A stretch of 64,000 nucleotides of DNA, taken from contig NC_049916.1 in assembly GCF_001411555.2 (NCBI RefSeq), positions 27,050,558-27,114,557 of the forward strand. The letters are read 5' to 3'. The translations under genes were made by a program, and so were the position numbers. This stretch comes from Juglans regia. Lineage: Eukaryota; Streptophyta; Magnoliopsida; Fagales; Juglandaceae. A model generated the notes under the pieces. The model was not told the DNA's origin. It was given only the letters and a program-made list of their open reading frames with translations, and searched no databases. Shown piece by piece: positions 11,857-23,937 of this stretch (within the stretch, counting starts at the first letter, position 1; each line of letters begins with the position of its first letter).

Positions 11857-13047
11857 ATGGGGTTACAGCATAGAAAGCTGATAGAAGATGCGATCAATTC
11901 AACCATGTCACTGCTCTGTCAAACATCATGTGTCGCAGAAAATGTTAGAAACATTTGTCCACAGATATGTTTAGATTTAAAGGTCTGCCCTAAAACCTGC
12001 ATATACAATATCTCATATCTGCTCACTCCTCCGCCAAGTACCCCCTCAGCTTTGGATGATCAGTCAAACAAACCCCACCATAAGTTCTCTCCCTTTATGA
12101 TCGCCACGATCACATTTATCGCCGCCGCTTTTCTGTTTGTTTGCTGCTATGCTATCTATTCAAGGTACTATTTAGGTAGACGGGACTCAAGGAGGAGGCC
12201 GCAGCCACAAACTGTGGAGACCCTGCAGGATGAGTTTCTTGATGAAGAAGATGGACCTGTGCCTGACCACCCCATCTGGTACATCCGTACCGTCGGTCTT
12301 CAACCATCGATTATCGGTTCGATCGCTGTCTGTAAGTATAAGAGAGGTGAAGGTCTTGTTGAAGGAGCAGAGTGCTCTGTTTGTTTGAACGAGTTTGAAG
12401 AAGATGAAACTCTTAGGCTTTTGCCCAAGTGCAGTCATGCTTTTCATGTTCCCTGTATTGATACTTGGCTTAGATCACACACCAATTGCCCCATGTGTCG
12501 TGCACCCATAGTCAAGAACACAGTCCAGACGCCACCACCGGAGGCTAATGTAAATAATTCCAGCCCAGGGGAAGAAACCCCAGTCGGAATTCCGCAAAGT
12601 GGCGGTGCATCCGATGGAGAATTAGATGATGAGGTTCGTGAGATCAGGATTGATATAGAGGATGAGGGAGAATTAGCTGCTGTGAATGATGGGAAAATTT
12701 CTGAGAATTCAAATCAAGATGTAAACGACATCCAACCGATGAGAAGATCGGTTTCTTTGGACTCTTTGTCAGCTTCAAAGATCAGTTTTGCTGTTGCAAA
12801 TCGTGTTCCACTGGGTTCCCATGGGAGTTCACATAACCAAGGGGTAAAAGTGAACGAATCCAACACAAGAATCGTTCCGAAAAGGCTCGAGGGTAATCGA
12901 AATTCATTGAAATTATTGGGTAGTTCTTCAAAAGGGAGAGCGATGCCAAATCTGCCGGTTTCCATGAAGAGATCGTTTTCCTGGAATGGGAAATTCTTGC
13001 TATTCAACTATAGCCAGAACCAAGACAAAGTTATCCGAAGCTTTTGA
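11857..13047 (+). CDS. ATL-family RING-H2 E3 ubiquitin ligase (396 aa, single exon)
   Basis: This is a membrane-anchored ubiquitin ligase of the Arabidopsis Toxicos en Levadura family. Residues about 20-50 are Cys-rich (eight Cys), residues 80-100 form one transmembrane helix, and a basic stop-transfer patch (GRRDSRRRP) follows. The GLD-like motif is GLQPSIIGSIAV (147-158). The RING-H2 domain is at 173-214: CSVC, then CSHAFHVPC, then CPMC, with all eight zinc ligands present and the Trp of DTWL that contacts the E2. The C-terminal half is low-complexity and acidic, then basic, with RRSVSLDSLS. This suggests the ATL51-54 subgroup, but the exact orthologue is inference. The absence of introns is usual for ATLs. 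Confidence 0.9.
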   Translation: MGLQHRKLIEDAINSTMSLLCQTSCVAENVRNICPQICLDLKVCPKTCIYNISYLLTPPPSTPSALDDQSNKPHHKFSPFMIATITFIAAAFLFVCCYAIYSRYYLGRRDSRRRPQPQTVETLQDEFLDEEDGPVPDHPIWYIRTVGLQPSIIGSIAVCKYKRGEGLVEGAECSVCLNEFEEDETLRLLPKCSHAFHVPCIDTWLRSHTNCPMCRAPIVKNTVQTPPPEANVNNSSPGEETPVGIPQSGGASDGELDDEVREIRIDIEDEGELAAVNDGKISENSNQDVNDIQPMRRSVSLDSLSASKISFAVANRVPLGSHGSSHNQGVKVNESNTRIVPKRLEGNRNSLKLLGSSSKGRAMPNLPVSMKRSFSWNGKFLLFNYSQNQDKVIRSF

Positions 13048-15271
13048 TATATGTGTGTGTAATATGGGTGGTGTCAGGTGAGTTGTCGGAAAAACTAATT
13101 TCTCTCAACAAGCTGAGAGATTGCAGAATTTTCCTTTTCGTACATCAAACAAAGAAGAGAAAAAAGTCAAAACACATGAGATCCTAGATTTTGCAGTGAA
13201 AATATGATATTGGGATTGATCCAAAATGGATTCATCCCAGCAAATATGTTCATTCTGTATTTATCATGTTTCTAGGCTTCAAAGGAAGCACCAACAACTG
13301 TAATTTATTTCCAGTTTTGCTATGCCAGAATAATTTTGACAGTGTCCTGTGGTTTTGTGTGAACTTGTGCGATTCAATGGCATATTATAAATATGTATTC
13401 TTGCCATAAATGATGTGTTCTGTTGCTATTCTCTCCTCCCCCTCTCTCTCGACACCAACGGAAGTCCTCTCTCCAAACATTGTTTTCTCCTTTCTCTCTC
13501 TTTCAACACCGATGGAAAGAATTTTCGAAAGAAAAAAATAAAGATAATTTTTTCCTAGTGCTATTACCCAAGGCTTCAAGCCTCTGAATTAGCTCTCTGA
13601 GGTATTGATGGTGTGCGGGGGTAAATTCGTGAATGTCCCTATAGTCCTCGTGTGGATGCGAGCTCTTTCTTGTCTTCAGTATTCAGCCAAAAAATTCTTT
13701 ATTTACGTGGATTTCTATTTCTATTAATACGTTTCCTTTAAAGTTTATGGTTGTCAAATATATAATGATTCTAGGCTAGGGGTGTAAAAAAAAATTTAAA
13801 AAATCAGAAAATTAGACTGGACCGGCCAGAACTGGTCAAACCAATCTGAAATCGATTTTCGTAATAGCAAAATCGGCCGAAACCGATTCGGACCGATTCT
13901 ATATAATATATAATAATATAAATTAATTTAAAATAAATTGAAATTATAAAACTTTAAACTGAAATTGATAAATCACATTAATTGAAAAAAAAATCCTAAA
14001 TATCAAAATATTTGAATTTATATATCAAAGTTGTAAATAAGATCACTAAAATATTATTTATCAAAAAAGAAAGAAAACCACTCAAATATTATTACCAAAT
14101 TTTTATGGCCTAATAAATTTTCAATATATTTTTTTTTATAAATACATAATACATTAGTAAATTAATAATACTAATATATATTAGTATATAATGTATATTA
14201 ATTATAATTTACATTTTATTGCATAATACTAATAGTCTAATACTATATTACTATTAGTAATATACTTTAAGTCTATATATAAATTAGTATATTTAAAACT
14301 GAAAAATCGGACCAAATCGGACCGGAACCGGTAAAAATCGGATGTATCAGTTTACTAGGTAATCGATGCGTAATCAATTTTTGAAAATGCAAAACTAGTA
14401 CAATGGAAAAAATAGTCATTCTCGACCCGTTGTGACGACTCGAGTCTCAATCAGTGTGGTTTGGAGTCTCCCGCAGTGATCCAATGTGCTTGTACAATAT
14501 TGGTGCGTATATCTATAATAATGAATTAGAAGAAAACACAGGGAAAATAAAGAGAGTAGGCACACAAATTTACGTGATTCAGCATAATGCCTATATTTAT
14601 GGACAGTTGGAGAGGAAAAATTTATTATAATATACTTGTTTTACGGTCTCTTATAGTTACTTATTTTTCACTATATAATAAAAATCGATGATCTATTCAC
14701 TGGAAGAGATATTTATGCTTGAGCTTTTGTCGTGACGTTGTAGAAGGTGAAAAAAAAAATAGTCTCCCATTAAGTCGTCTAGCTATTTTCTTTTAAAAAA
14801 TTTTAGACATAAACCTCACATCCTACATACCTATTTAAAAATATGTCATTTTATTTTTTTATACACGTAATGAAAATAATTCTAGATATATTTGTACATA
14901 AAATAAGATAAAAAGATAAAATAACATATTTTTAAATATATATACAAAATATGAAACTTATGAATAGCACCGCTCTTTCTTTTTTTTTTTTCTTTTTTTT
15001 TTTTATCTAAACCCCCTTTGTGCGTGCCTTTAGGGAGCCATATTGGATCAAACAAAACGCATTGGATCAAGTGGCCGATTCATTTAATTAAATGCACTCA
15101 TTCATGCATTGGACGGCCAGTCGTCTTCGTCGAAGACAGGTCTTTCTTTTCACTTTATATTAGCATCCAGCCAGCTCAATTCCCCACAATATCTCTCAAT
15201 CACGTCTATCCATTTCCTGCTCAATTTTCCAATCTTCCTCTCAACCTTTATCTCCTATTTAATTTTCCAGG
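13048..15271. other. Intergenic region with a CCGGACCG-type element
   Basis: From about 13775 the sequence TAGGGGTGTAAAA opens a stretch with subterminal ACCGGCC/ACCGATTCGGACCG motifs. These recur inverted near 14305-14345 (AATCGGACCAAATCGGACCG). This resembles a hAT derivative like those at 2130 and 34154, but I could not find its right end or a target duplication. Poly-T tracts lie at about 14980-15004. The last 200 bases are the promoter of dioxygenase copy A and resemble the promoters of copies B and C. Confidence 0.45.
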
Positions 15272-17303
15272 ATGACATGCATCAAGAAATTAGCCGAATC
15301 ACCCGGCCTCACTTCTATTCCTTCCCTTTACACTTACACCACAAATCCCAAAGATCAAGAAGTTTCAGAGGACCCAGAAGACTCGATACCCGTCATTGAC
15401 TTCTCTTTACTCACGTCAGGCACTCCCCATCAACGGTCCCAAGCCATTGAAGAGCTTGGCAAGGCCTGCAAGGACTGGGGCTTCTTCCTGGTAAAGTATT
15501 AATCAAGTTTTAACTATATTTATTTATTTTAGATCTTTACCAGTGTAGATATATATGTAAGATCGTGCATGCATGCTCATGAGTTTGAAAACTTGTCTCA
15601 GCTGATCAATCATGGCGTACCGGAGAGGCAAATGGAAGCAGTGATAGAGAATATTAGAGAGTTTTTCGATCTGACAGAGGACGAAAAGAGAGAATTCGAG
15701 GGGAAGAACTTGTTGGACCCGATCAGGTGCGGAACCAGCTTTAATACATCATTAGAGAATGTTTTCTTCTGGAGGGATTTTCTCAAAATCCTTATAAATC
15801 CTGATGATCATGAGTTTCAGTTCCCCAACAAACCTCCTGGATTCAGGTACCTTTATATATGGCTTAGCAATTAGCCACTGCATGTACTTAATTTTTCATT
15901 ACCGATAATACAATACTAGTCTGTGATCTAGATGATCTTCAAAGGTGGATCATGATAAAGTTTCTGGGATCACTTCGGCCTGAAAATTTTCATATAGAAG
16001 ATGAAACTGTTTACCATATATGCATGTAAGTCTTACGTATTACGATATATATGTGATTAAAAATTTAAAAATGTTTTATGCTTTGTTATGTTTTTCTTAA
16101 GAAAAAGAATAATGCATGGAAAATAACGTTTAGAAAAAAAAATATTTATAAATCAGTAATTTATCGATAAAATTAGAACCGAGCAGTCTGAACAGATGGA
16201 CCCTAGCCTTTGTCTTCTTTTCATGATTTGTCCATTTCGAAACAGTTGTCTACACGTCCCAGTGCTGAGCATGCAATAATATTAGACGACTCGTGTTCGG
16301 AATGGTCAATTGTCTACTCATTGCTATCACGATTCACTACAGGACAACCTCAAGTTGATACCCATGATGTTGAGTACTGATGGAGAATTTGATCAGAGAG
16401 TATTTGCTACTCGGTATCATTAGGATCTCATGATGAATAATACAATTCATTATAAAAAATATATATATTTCTCATGTAAAAGGAATTCTAATATTAATTA
16501 AAAGGATCTTCGCGTGCTCTTAGATTTAATTCGTTGCTGGTTGTTATTGCAGGGAGGTTTCATTGGATTACTGTAAAAGAATCCGAGAAGTGGCAAGGGA
16601 ATTACTCAAAGCAATATCAATGAGCTTGGGATTGGAGCCCTGCTACATCGAAAAGGCCACGAATCTGGAATCGGGTTTACAAGTTTTCATTGCAAACCTC
16701 TACCCTCCATGTCCACAGCCAGAACTTGCAATGGGTTTGCCACCACATTCGGACCATGGCCTCTTGACTCTCGTCATGCAGAATGGAATTGGTGGACTCC
16801 AAACACGGCACAATGGGAATTGGGTCAATGCCAATGCCATTCCCAACTCCTTTCTAGTCAATACTGCCGATCAACTTGAGGTACTGCAAACCTCGAACAA
16901 TATTTGATATTTCTATCTTAATTTTATATCCATAATCATGTATAGTAGTTATAAGCAGTGATTTTTTTTTTATATCAATAATTTTAATGCGAAGTTAATT
17001 AAAATATAGCACATTATAATTTAGTATGATAAAATTTAATTCTGTACATATTAGATTTTGAGTAATGGGAAGTACAAGAGTAACGTGCATCGAGCAGTGG
17101 TGAATAGCAAAGCTACGAGGATATCACTAGCCATTGCGAACGGGCCTTCATTGGAGACGATGATCAGGCCAGCACCTGAGTTGGAAAGCAAGGAGAAGGC
17201 AGCAGCATACATTGGGATGAAATACAAAGACTACGTGGAACTTCAACAAGGCAACCAACTTGATGGGAAATCCTGCTTGGATCGTGTTCGAGCTTTCAAT
17301 TAA
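15272..17303 (+). CDS. 2-oxoglutarate/Fe(II)-dependent dioxygenase, copy A (four exons, 346 aa)
   Basis: This is a DOXC-class soluble oxygenase that would use 2-oxoglutarate, O2 and Fe(II) on a specialised metabolite; the substrate cannot be told from sequence. The exons are 15272-15490, 15602-15846, 16553-16880 and 17055-17303, all GT-AG, and the frame is continuous. The N-terminal DIOX_N region has IPVIDFSLLTSG and KDWGFFLLINHGVP. The core has LYPPCPQPELAMGLPPHSDHGLLTL, where H and D of HSD bind iron. The distal His is in KSNVHRAVVN, and RIS is the 2-oxoglutarate-binding RxS. The length is normal for the family. The nearest recollection is 2-oxoglutarate-dependent dioxygenase 19-like or DMR6-like proteins. 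It is the first of three local copies. Confidence 0.88.
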
Positions 17304-17579
17304 TTAATGAATGTTGTCGTAGTACTGTAATTAGTTAATCAAGATGCTAGCTGTTCATGATGATCGATACTCAAGTATTTATCCTTTCAAGTGCTTTCGA
17401 ATAATGCTTGTGTAGTTATTTATTGGATCTTATCGGATCAAGCACTTATAAACCCGAAAATCATGGAAGATTTCATTCATGGTGAAAATAAATATTAATG
17501 GAAGCTTCAAAGTTATCCTTATTAATTAACATATAATAAGTAAGATGGGCAAATATATCAGCTAGCTAGCTAGCTCCAT
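17304..17579. other. Dioxygenase copy A 3' flank
   Basis: The 3' UTR and flank, including CAAGTGCTTTCGAATAATGC, are repeated downstream of copies B (about 23555) and C (about 48070). A GCTAGCTAGCTAGC run precedes the LTR. Confidence 0.5.
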
Positions 17580-17939
17580 TGTTGAAAATTAAACTTGACT
17601 TTATTGCTGATCAAACTGAATGGTTACTTTCTATTAGAATTTGAAGGAGCTACAGTTATCCAAATTTAGCTTATCAATTGGATTTTTATTGAGAAAGTTG
17701 GGGCCAATTAAGAAATCGCGAAAACCGAAAAGTGTGTCTCTTATTAGCATGTGGTTGTGTAAAACGTCCGAGGACTTGAATAGCACTAGATATCATTAAT
17801 TTAGACTCTAGAATTTTCTTTTGAATTTGTATAGCCATGTACTCAAGCTATGATTCGGTGAATAGAATTGAGTGGTGTATTCCTCTTCCATTTTTCTCTT
17901 TCTTTGTGTGTTTAATTTGTCCCCATCTTGTTTCCAACA
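17580..17939. mobile_element. Solo LTR, Copia-type (360 bp) with 5-bp target duplication
   Basis: The sequence starts TGTTGAAAATTAAAC and ends TTTCCAACA, so it has TGTTG/CAACA ends. It is flanked by TCCAT at 17575-17579 and TCCAT at 17940-17944. The related LTR at 45093-45320 follows Copia RNase H coding sequence and its polypurine tract, which identifies the class. It sits in the upstream region of dioxygenase copy B. Confidence 0.8.
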
Positions 17940-18301
17940 TCCATACCATCAACAAAATGCATTCAAGTGGCCAACTAATTTAAATAAATGCACTCAATTG
18001 GACCAAGTCCTCTACGAAGACAGGTCTTTCTTTTTACTTTATATCAGCATCCATCCAACACTCGTTTTTTCCACATCTGATCTCAATCACGTCTAACCAT
18101 TTCCTACTCAATTTTCCGATCATCCTCTCAACCATTTTCTATCAATTTCCCACGATGACATGCACTAAACTAGCGTAATCACCTGGCCTCACCTCTATTC
18201 CTTCCCTTTACACTTACACCACAAATCCCAAAGATCAAGCAGTTTCGGAAGACCCAATCCTCGTCATTGACTTCTCTTTACTCACCTTAGGCACTCCTCA
18301 T

Positions 18302-19831
18302 TATTAAGGCACACATTTCCTCTGCCTCATATCATTGGGCTCAAAAGGATGCTTCTAGAGGAATCGACTCAAAGGCAAAACAGAAAAGTACAACTATGGC
18401 AATAGATGTTGTATAACAGGATGCTTTTGATTTGTTAATTCGTACTAACATGCATAATTTAAAACCCGTGTCCACCCCTATGTTGCCTCAGTGGAACTCA
18501 CTGCTCTTGATGGCTCCTCTTTTAAGGATCCTCAACTTTATCGCAGTGTGGTGGAAATTCTCCCGTTTCTTGCCTTTACTAGGCCTGATATTTCCTTTGT
18601 CGTAAATAAAGTCTGTCAATTTATGTATTGTCCTCGTCTTCCTCATTGGCAAGCTATCAAGAGGATTCTTCGTTACCTTCGTCTAACTGCTAATTTTGGG
18701 CTGCATTTCTCCTCTTCCACGTCTTTAACACTTACTGTCTTCTTTGATGTTGATTGGAATAGCTACCCTGATGACCGTAAGTCTACGGGAGGTTTTTGTG
18801 TTTACTTTGGCTCTCACCTTGCCTCCTAGGGCTCTAAGAAGCAGCCTACTATAGTTCGGTCCTCCATTGAGGTTGAATATAAGGCAGTGGCTAACACTGC
18901 ATGTGAACTTCTATAGTTACAACCATTGTTAAAAGAATTAGGAATTTTTCTTACTGATCCGCCAACTTTGTGGTGTGACAATTTTGGCACCACATATTTG
19001 TCCGTTAATCCTGTTTTACATTCTCGGATTAAACATATGGATCTTGATAACCATTTTGTGAGGGATTGTGTGGCTGCTAAAGCTCTCAAAATCTCCTTTG
19101 TGTCACGTAAATATCAAGTTGCTGATATACTCACCAAGCCTCTATCCACAACTAGATTCTCCTTTATACGCTCAAGCCTCACCATCTTCTCGGTGCCGCT
19201 TGATTCGTGGGGGGATATTAAGGCACACATTTCCTCTGCCTCAGATCATTGTGCTTAAAATGATGCTTTTAGAGAAATCAGCTCAAAGGCAAAACAGAAA
19301 AGTACAGTTGTGGCCAGGGGCGGACCTATCAAGGGGCAGGGGGGCCATGGCCCCCCCAAGGTTTGAAAAAAAAATGTATTATTTTTTTATGATTTAATAG
19401 GATTATATTAATCTCATCTTGTGTTGGCCCCCTCTCTAAAGAATTATCTTAGCCCTCTCTACAAAATTATTTTGATCTTACAGATTATTTTGATCTAGAA
19501 ATAGAACAAAAAATATTTTATTATAATTTTAGTTTTACTCGACCCCTACAACAAATTCCTAGTTCTGCCACTGGTTGTGGCAATAGATGCTATATAACAG
19601 AAAGAATATTGTGCACTTCTACGGAAGGCACTAGAAGAATTTTACATAATAGAAATCATGTGATCTGATACCCATGTAATTGCCATCTGTTGTGGTCTAT
19701 AAATACTGTGAGACATTGTAAAAATGTAGTAAGGGTAAAAGGCCACATAAATGAGATTATGGAATGAAAAACATTTGATAGATGACTTTTGTCAAATACC
19801 TTCAATGCCTGTCTATTTGCATTCCTCTTTA
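18302..19831 (+). mobile_element. Internally deleted Ty1/Copia retrotransposon in exon 1 of copy B
   Basis: CTCAT flanks it on both sides (18297-18301 and 19832-19836), a 5-bp target duplication. A left LTR piece starts TATTAAGGCACACATTTCC (18302-18419). A right LTR starting with the same sequence begins at 19216 after a G-rich polypurine tract. Between them, 18491-19215 encodes the end of Copia pol, with RPDISFVVNKVCQFM (RT end) and then RNase H with the usual LADILTKPL-like end (QVADILTKPL). Stop codons replace Trp at about 18828 and 18915. Gag, protease, integrase and most of RT are deleted. It belongs to a different LTR family from the one at 17580. Confidence 0.85.
19315..19573. mobile_element. 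hAT-like MITE (259 bp) nested in the Copia LTR
   Basis: The element starts CAGGGGCGGACCTA, and its right end inverted reads CAGTGGCAGAACTA. It is flanked by perfect 8-bp duplications GTTGTGGC at 19307-19314 and 19574-19581. CAGGGGCGGA ends and 8-bp duplications are typical of hAT. It interrupts the right LTR of the Copia remnant, so it is the youngest of the three layers here. Confidence 0.88.
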
Positions 19832-20555
19832 CTCATCAACAGTCTCAAGTCATCCAAGAGCTTGGCAAGGCGTGCAAGAATTGGGGCTTTTTCCTGGTAA
19901 AATATCAATCAATTTTTAAATATTTCTTTTCTTTCCCAGTGTAGATACGTGTGTAGTTTGCGCATGTGTGCTCATGAGTTTGAAAACTTGTCTCAAGTGA
20001 TCAATCATGGCGTATCAGAGAGGTAAATGGCCTTCTGTGATCACTTCGGCTTGAACAGATAAAGTTCTCACTCGTCATCTATAGACCACATATTTAGTAA
20101 GAAAAAAAAAATTATGTATAGTATGAGGTGTAGGGATGCTGAGCAAAATCTTGTTGTCTTCTTTCATGATTTGTCCATTTAAAAACGGTTGTCTACACGT
20201 ACAAGTGTTGAGCATGCAATAATATTAGACGACTCATGTTCAAAATGACTCATTGCTATCACTAGAGGATAACCTCAAGTTGATACCCATGATGTTGGGT
20301 ACTGATGGAGAATTTGAGAGAGTATTTTCTACTCGGTATCATTAGGATCTCATGATGAATAATACAATTCATTATAAATATACATATATTATGTATATAT
20401 ATATTTCTCATGTAAAAGGAATTATAATATTAATTAAAGGAATTCTAATATTAATTAAAATGAATTCTAATATTTCATTGGATTATTATAAAAGAATCCG
20501 AGAAGTGGCAAGGGAATTATTGAAAGCAATATCAATGAGCTTGGGATTGGAGTCC

Positions 20556-22800
20556 TTTTTTTTTTTTTTTTAAAAATACCTCATCCTATTGACATCCCTC
20601 GTTTTTGGCGGAGGAAAACCGTAGTAACAAACACTAATACCTGAGATTTATATATATTCATAAAACCAAAACCTAGGCCAAGAGACTATAACCTCTAGAC
20701 ATTTTACAGTATACCAAAAACACTAGAAAAAAAAAACCATATGAAACTGAGAATGAGGCATAACATAACCCTAAACCAGAGATTAGACCATCATGAGTTT
20801 AAACGAGATGAATATTTGGAAGACCTGCCTTTTCTATCCACAAAATTCCTTTAAGCCCATAGGGAACATCCACTAGAGACAACCATTGACCACTACACAC
20901 TTCTGCTCCCATCCTCGCCAAAAAATCTGCCGAGGCATTCCCTTTCCTATATATATGTGATACTTTAATCTGTAAGAACTTAGCCACCTCTAAGATTTCC
21001 TCCCAATAATCCTCAAGGTACCAGTTTTCACACCTCTACGCCTTAAACTATTTAACCACCATTAATGAGTCTAATTCCACATCAAGCTGCTCAACACCCA
21101 TGTTTTTTGCCATACAAAGACCATGTAGTAAGCCCAACAATTCTGCATAATTATTAGTTCCAATACCTAAGTCAACAAACAAATCTCCACCCGAATCTCT
21201 AAAGACACCACCTGTCCCAGCTCTTCCAGGATTTCCTCTTGAGGCCCCATCTACATTCAATTTTATTTTTCCTGGATTTGGGTGTTGCCAATAGACAAGC
21301 TGAGCATTCCTTTGTTCTGACAACTTGACTAGAATATTTAGATCCTTTAGAATATTTTCATCCCGTGTGGTAATTAATTTCTTGGCTTTAAGTTTCTCTC
21401 CAACTCGTACCATCCATAGTTTAATTTGAACCCAAGCTGAACCTGCAAATTGTAGGGAGCCTTCCATTCTTGCCCAACACCTCCTGCTCCACAAAATCCA
21501 AGTAATACTGAAGATATAGTAATCTTTATGAATGGTAGTAAAGCCTTGGTTCGGGCTATTGCTGAGATTCTTAGTATGTACGAGAGATGGTCGGGCCAAC
21601 ATGTGAGTAAGGCTAAGCCCACTATTACCTTTTCTAAACGTATTAAGATGACTAGACGTAGAGCTTTGTTAGATATGTTGGGCTTTGCGGAAGGAACTTT
21701 ACCTTTTAAATAATTGTCTCGGGCCGTTTGAAGGCTATGCATCTAGCTAAAATTTTGGATAAAATAAAAACTACGATTGAGGGATGGAAAAATAAATTAC
21801 TATCCAATGGTGCTCGGGTGCTATTGCTTAAACATGTCCTCATGAGCCTTCCCATTCACTTGCTATCTATTGTGCATGTCCCCTTATCGGTTATGAAAAG
21901 TATTAGTAGATGCTTTAGTAATTTGTTTTTTGGGTATTAAAGATGTGAGACCTAAGAAGCATTGGAAATCTTGGAAGAAACTTTGTTTGCCAACCGAGAA
22001 AGGGGGTTTGGGTTTTAGAAGCCTTCTTGATATTCAAAAGTCTTTATTTATGAAATTTGCTTGGAAGATTGTTACGGAAAATTCTTTATGGTCCAGATTT
22101 TTCCAAGTGAAATATGTTAAAAATCACCATATTTTGTTCTTGGAAGAAAGTAAGGGTACTCGATTTTGGAGGAAGGTTCACTCATGTATCCTGGATGTTC
22201 TAAGTTTGGCAAAGTGGAAAATAAGGGATGTAAATGTAACTTTTTGGTTGGATAGTTGGGCATATGAGGGCCCTCTTGGAGATGTTTACCCAATTGTGGA
22301 GAACCAGAATTTATAAGTTAATGAGTGCAATTACTTGGGGTCGAAAAAGCTGAAGGGATTCTAAAAACTTTAAGCAAGGTAAGAAATGAGGCAGATGTCT
22401 TGGTGTGGAAGGAAAATACAAATAGGAAATTTACTGCTAAGAGTGCATGGTAGTGCATAAGTATCCGAGCCCCAAAATTTTGATGGGCTGAATGGATTTG
22501 ACACCTTTGTATTTTAAAAAATATCTCAGTTATCATGTGGAAGGCGATAAACAATGCACTAAGTGTGGATAATAAGTTGAAATCTGTTGGGATCCCGATA
22601 GTGTCAAAATGTGATTATTGTTTGCAGGATGGGTACGAGGACTTGAATCACGTGCTTGCAGCATGCGAGTTTGCAAAAAAAGGTCTGGCGGCTGTTCAGA
22701 TGAGTTTAGGTGATGTTGAAGGATCCTCATGGTATCAATTGATAAATTCCTGGTTTACTAATGCGTCGAGGAACTCCGAAATGGGGCAGGTATTGGGACT
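20556..22800 (-). mobile_element. LINE (L1-type) insertion with inverted 5' segment in exon 3 of copy B
   Basis: The left end is a poly-T tract (20556-20571), the poly-A tail of a minus-strand insertion. From there to about 21508 the minus strand encodes a plant LINE RNase H domain (KLNVDGASRGNPGRAGTGGV, with NNYAELLGLLHGL and ELDSL following). From about 21509 to 22795 the plus strand instead encodes the end of the LINE reverse transcriptase, starting next to the YADD region (EDIVIFMNGSKALVRAIAEI). This continues with KKHWKSWKKLCLPTEKGGLGF and the zinc-knuckle zf-RVT part with CDYC and HVLAAC. Several frameshifts and stops are present. This layout is that of a 5' inversion. The flanks GGAGTCC and CGAGCCC give only an imperfect target duplication. 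Confidence 0.83.
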
Positions 22801-23475
22801 TTTGCCGAGCCCTGCTACATCGAAAAGGCCACGAATCTGGAATCGGGTTTATAAGTGCAAACCTTTACCCGCCCTGTCCACAGCCAGAACTTGCGATGGG
22901 CTCGCCACCACATTCGGACCACGGCCTCTTGACTCTTCTCATGCAGAATGGAATTGGTGGCCTCCAAACACGGCACAATGGGAATTGGGTCAATGTCAAT
23001 GCCATTCCCAACTCCTTTCTAGTCAATACTCAATACTGCCGATCAGCTCCAGGTTTAAAGCTTCTTTGTTCTTAATTTCATCATTCATAATCAGCAAGTA
23101 CCGATACCTCATAATCACTTGAATGGAAAAGATAATAAAATTTAAGATGAAAAATACCATTTTTTCTTAATCGAATACTGCCGTATATTCTAATTTCTAC
23201 ACAATGATGTTTTATTTTTGTTTTAGATTTTGAGTAATGGGAAGTACAAGAGTAACGTGCATCGAGCGGTGGTGAACAGCAAAGCTACGAGGATATCACT
23301 CGGCATTGCGAACGGGCCTTCGTTGGAGACGATAATCAGGCCAGCACCTGAGTTGGAAAGCAAGGAGCAGGCAGCAACATACATTGGGATGAAATGCAAA
23401 GACTACATGGAACTTCAACAAGGCAACCAACTTGATGGGAAATCCTGCTTGGATCGTGTTCGAGCTTTCAATTAA

Positions 23476-23937
23476 CTAAAGAATGTTGTCGTACTGTAAT
23501 TAGTTAATCAAGACGCTTGCTGTTCATGATGATCGATACTCAAGTATTTATCTTTTCAAGTGCTTTCGAATAATAATTAATTAAAAATATTTCACGTAAT
23601 AAATTTAACGATGATGATAAAATTTAATTTAAATTAACATTCTAGAAAAAAGTAAAAAAAAAAAAAGTATAAAATAGGAATGCTGGAACTTGGGACTTGG
23701 CTCCACCCCGACTTTTGTGTTGAAGACTTGCAGGTCTCACACTACTACTGTGTTTGGAACCACATGGTAGTTAATGGGGACGTCCGAGACCGACAGAGAT
23801 CTAAATAATATACGGCTGTTGCCCTTTTCACGTGAGCCCTTTCACTCTCTCTCGCTCTCTCCGACACGCAGCTCTCTCTTTCCATCAAAGCCCACAGTAG
23901 TCTCCAATCAACACTCCATCTAATTCCCTTCTCCTCT
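23476..23937. other. Intergenic region: dioxygenase flank and kinase promoter
   Basis: The first 100 bases repeat the 3' flank of the other dioxygenase copies. The part from about 23820 is CT-rich and looks like the 5' leader of the kinase gene. Confidence 0.5.

Larger units (their letters stand above)
18154..23475 (+). pseudogene. 2-oxoglutarate dioxygenase copy B, disrupted by nested insertions
   Basis: The exons match copies A and C but the gene is dead. The start ATG at 18154 is followed by an in-frame TAA at 18175 (Glu codon in copies A and C). Exon 1 is cut at 18301 by a Copia remnant and resumes at 19832-19895. Exon 2 survives only as a short start (about 20000-20025) before a large deletion. 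Exon 3 (about 20475-20555) is cut by a LINE and resumes at about 22806. There it has a 7-nt deletion near 22849 and a 7-nt duplication near 23030, both frameshifting. Exon 4 (23226-23475) is open and almost identical to the functional copies, including the distal His and RIS. The intact exon 4 suggests recent loss. Confidence 0.9.
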
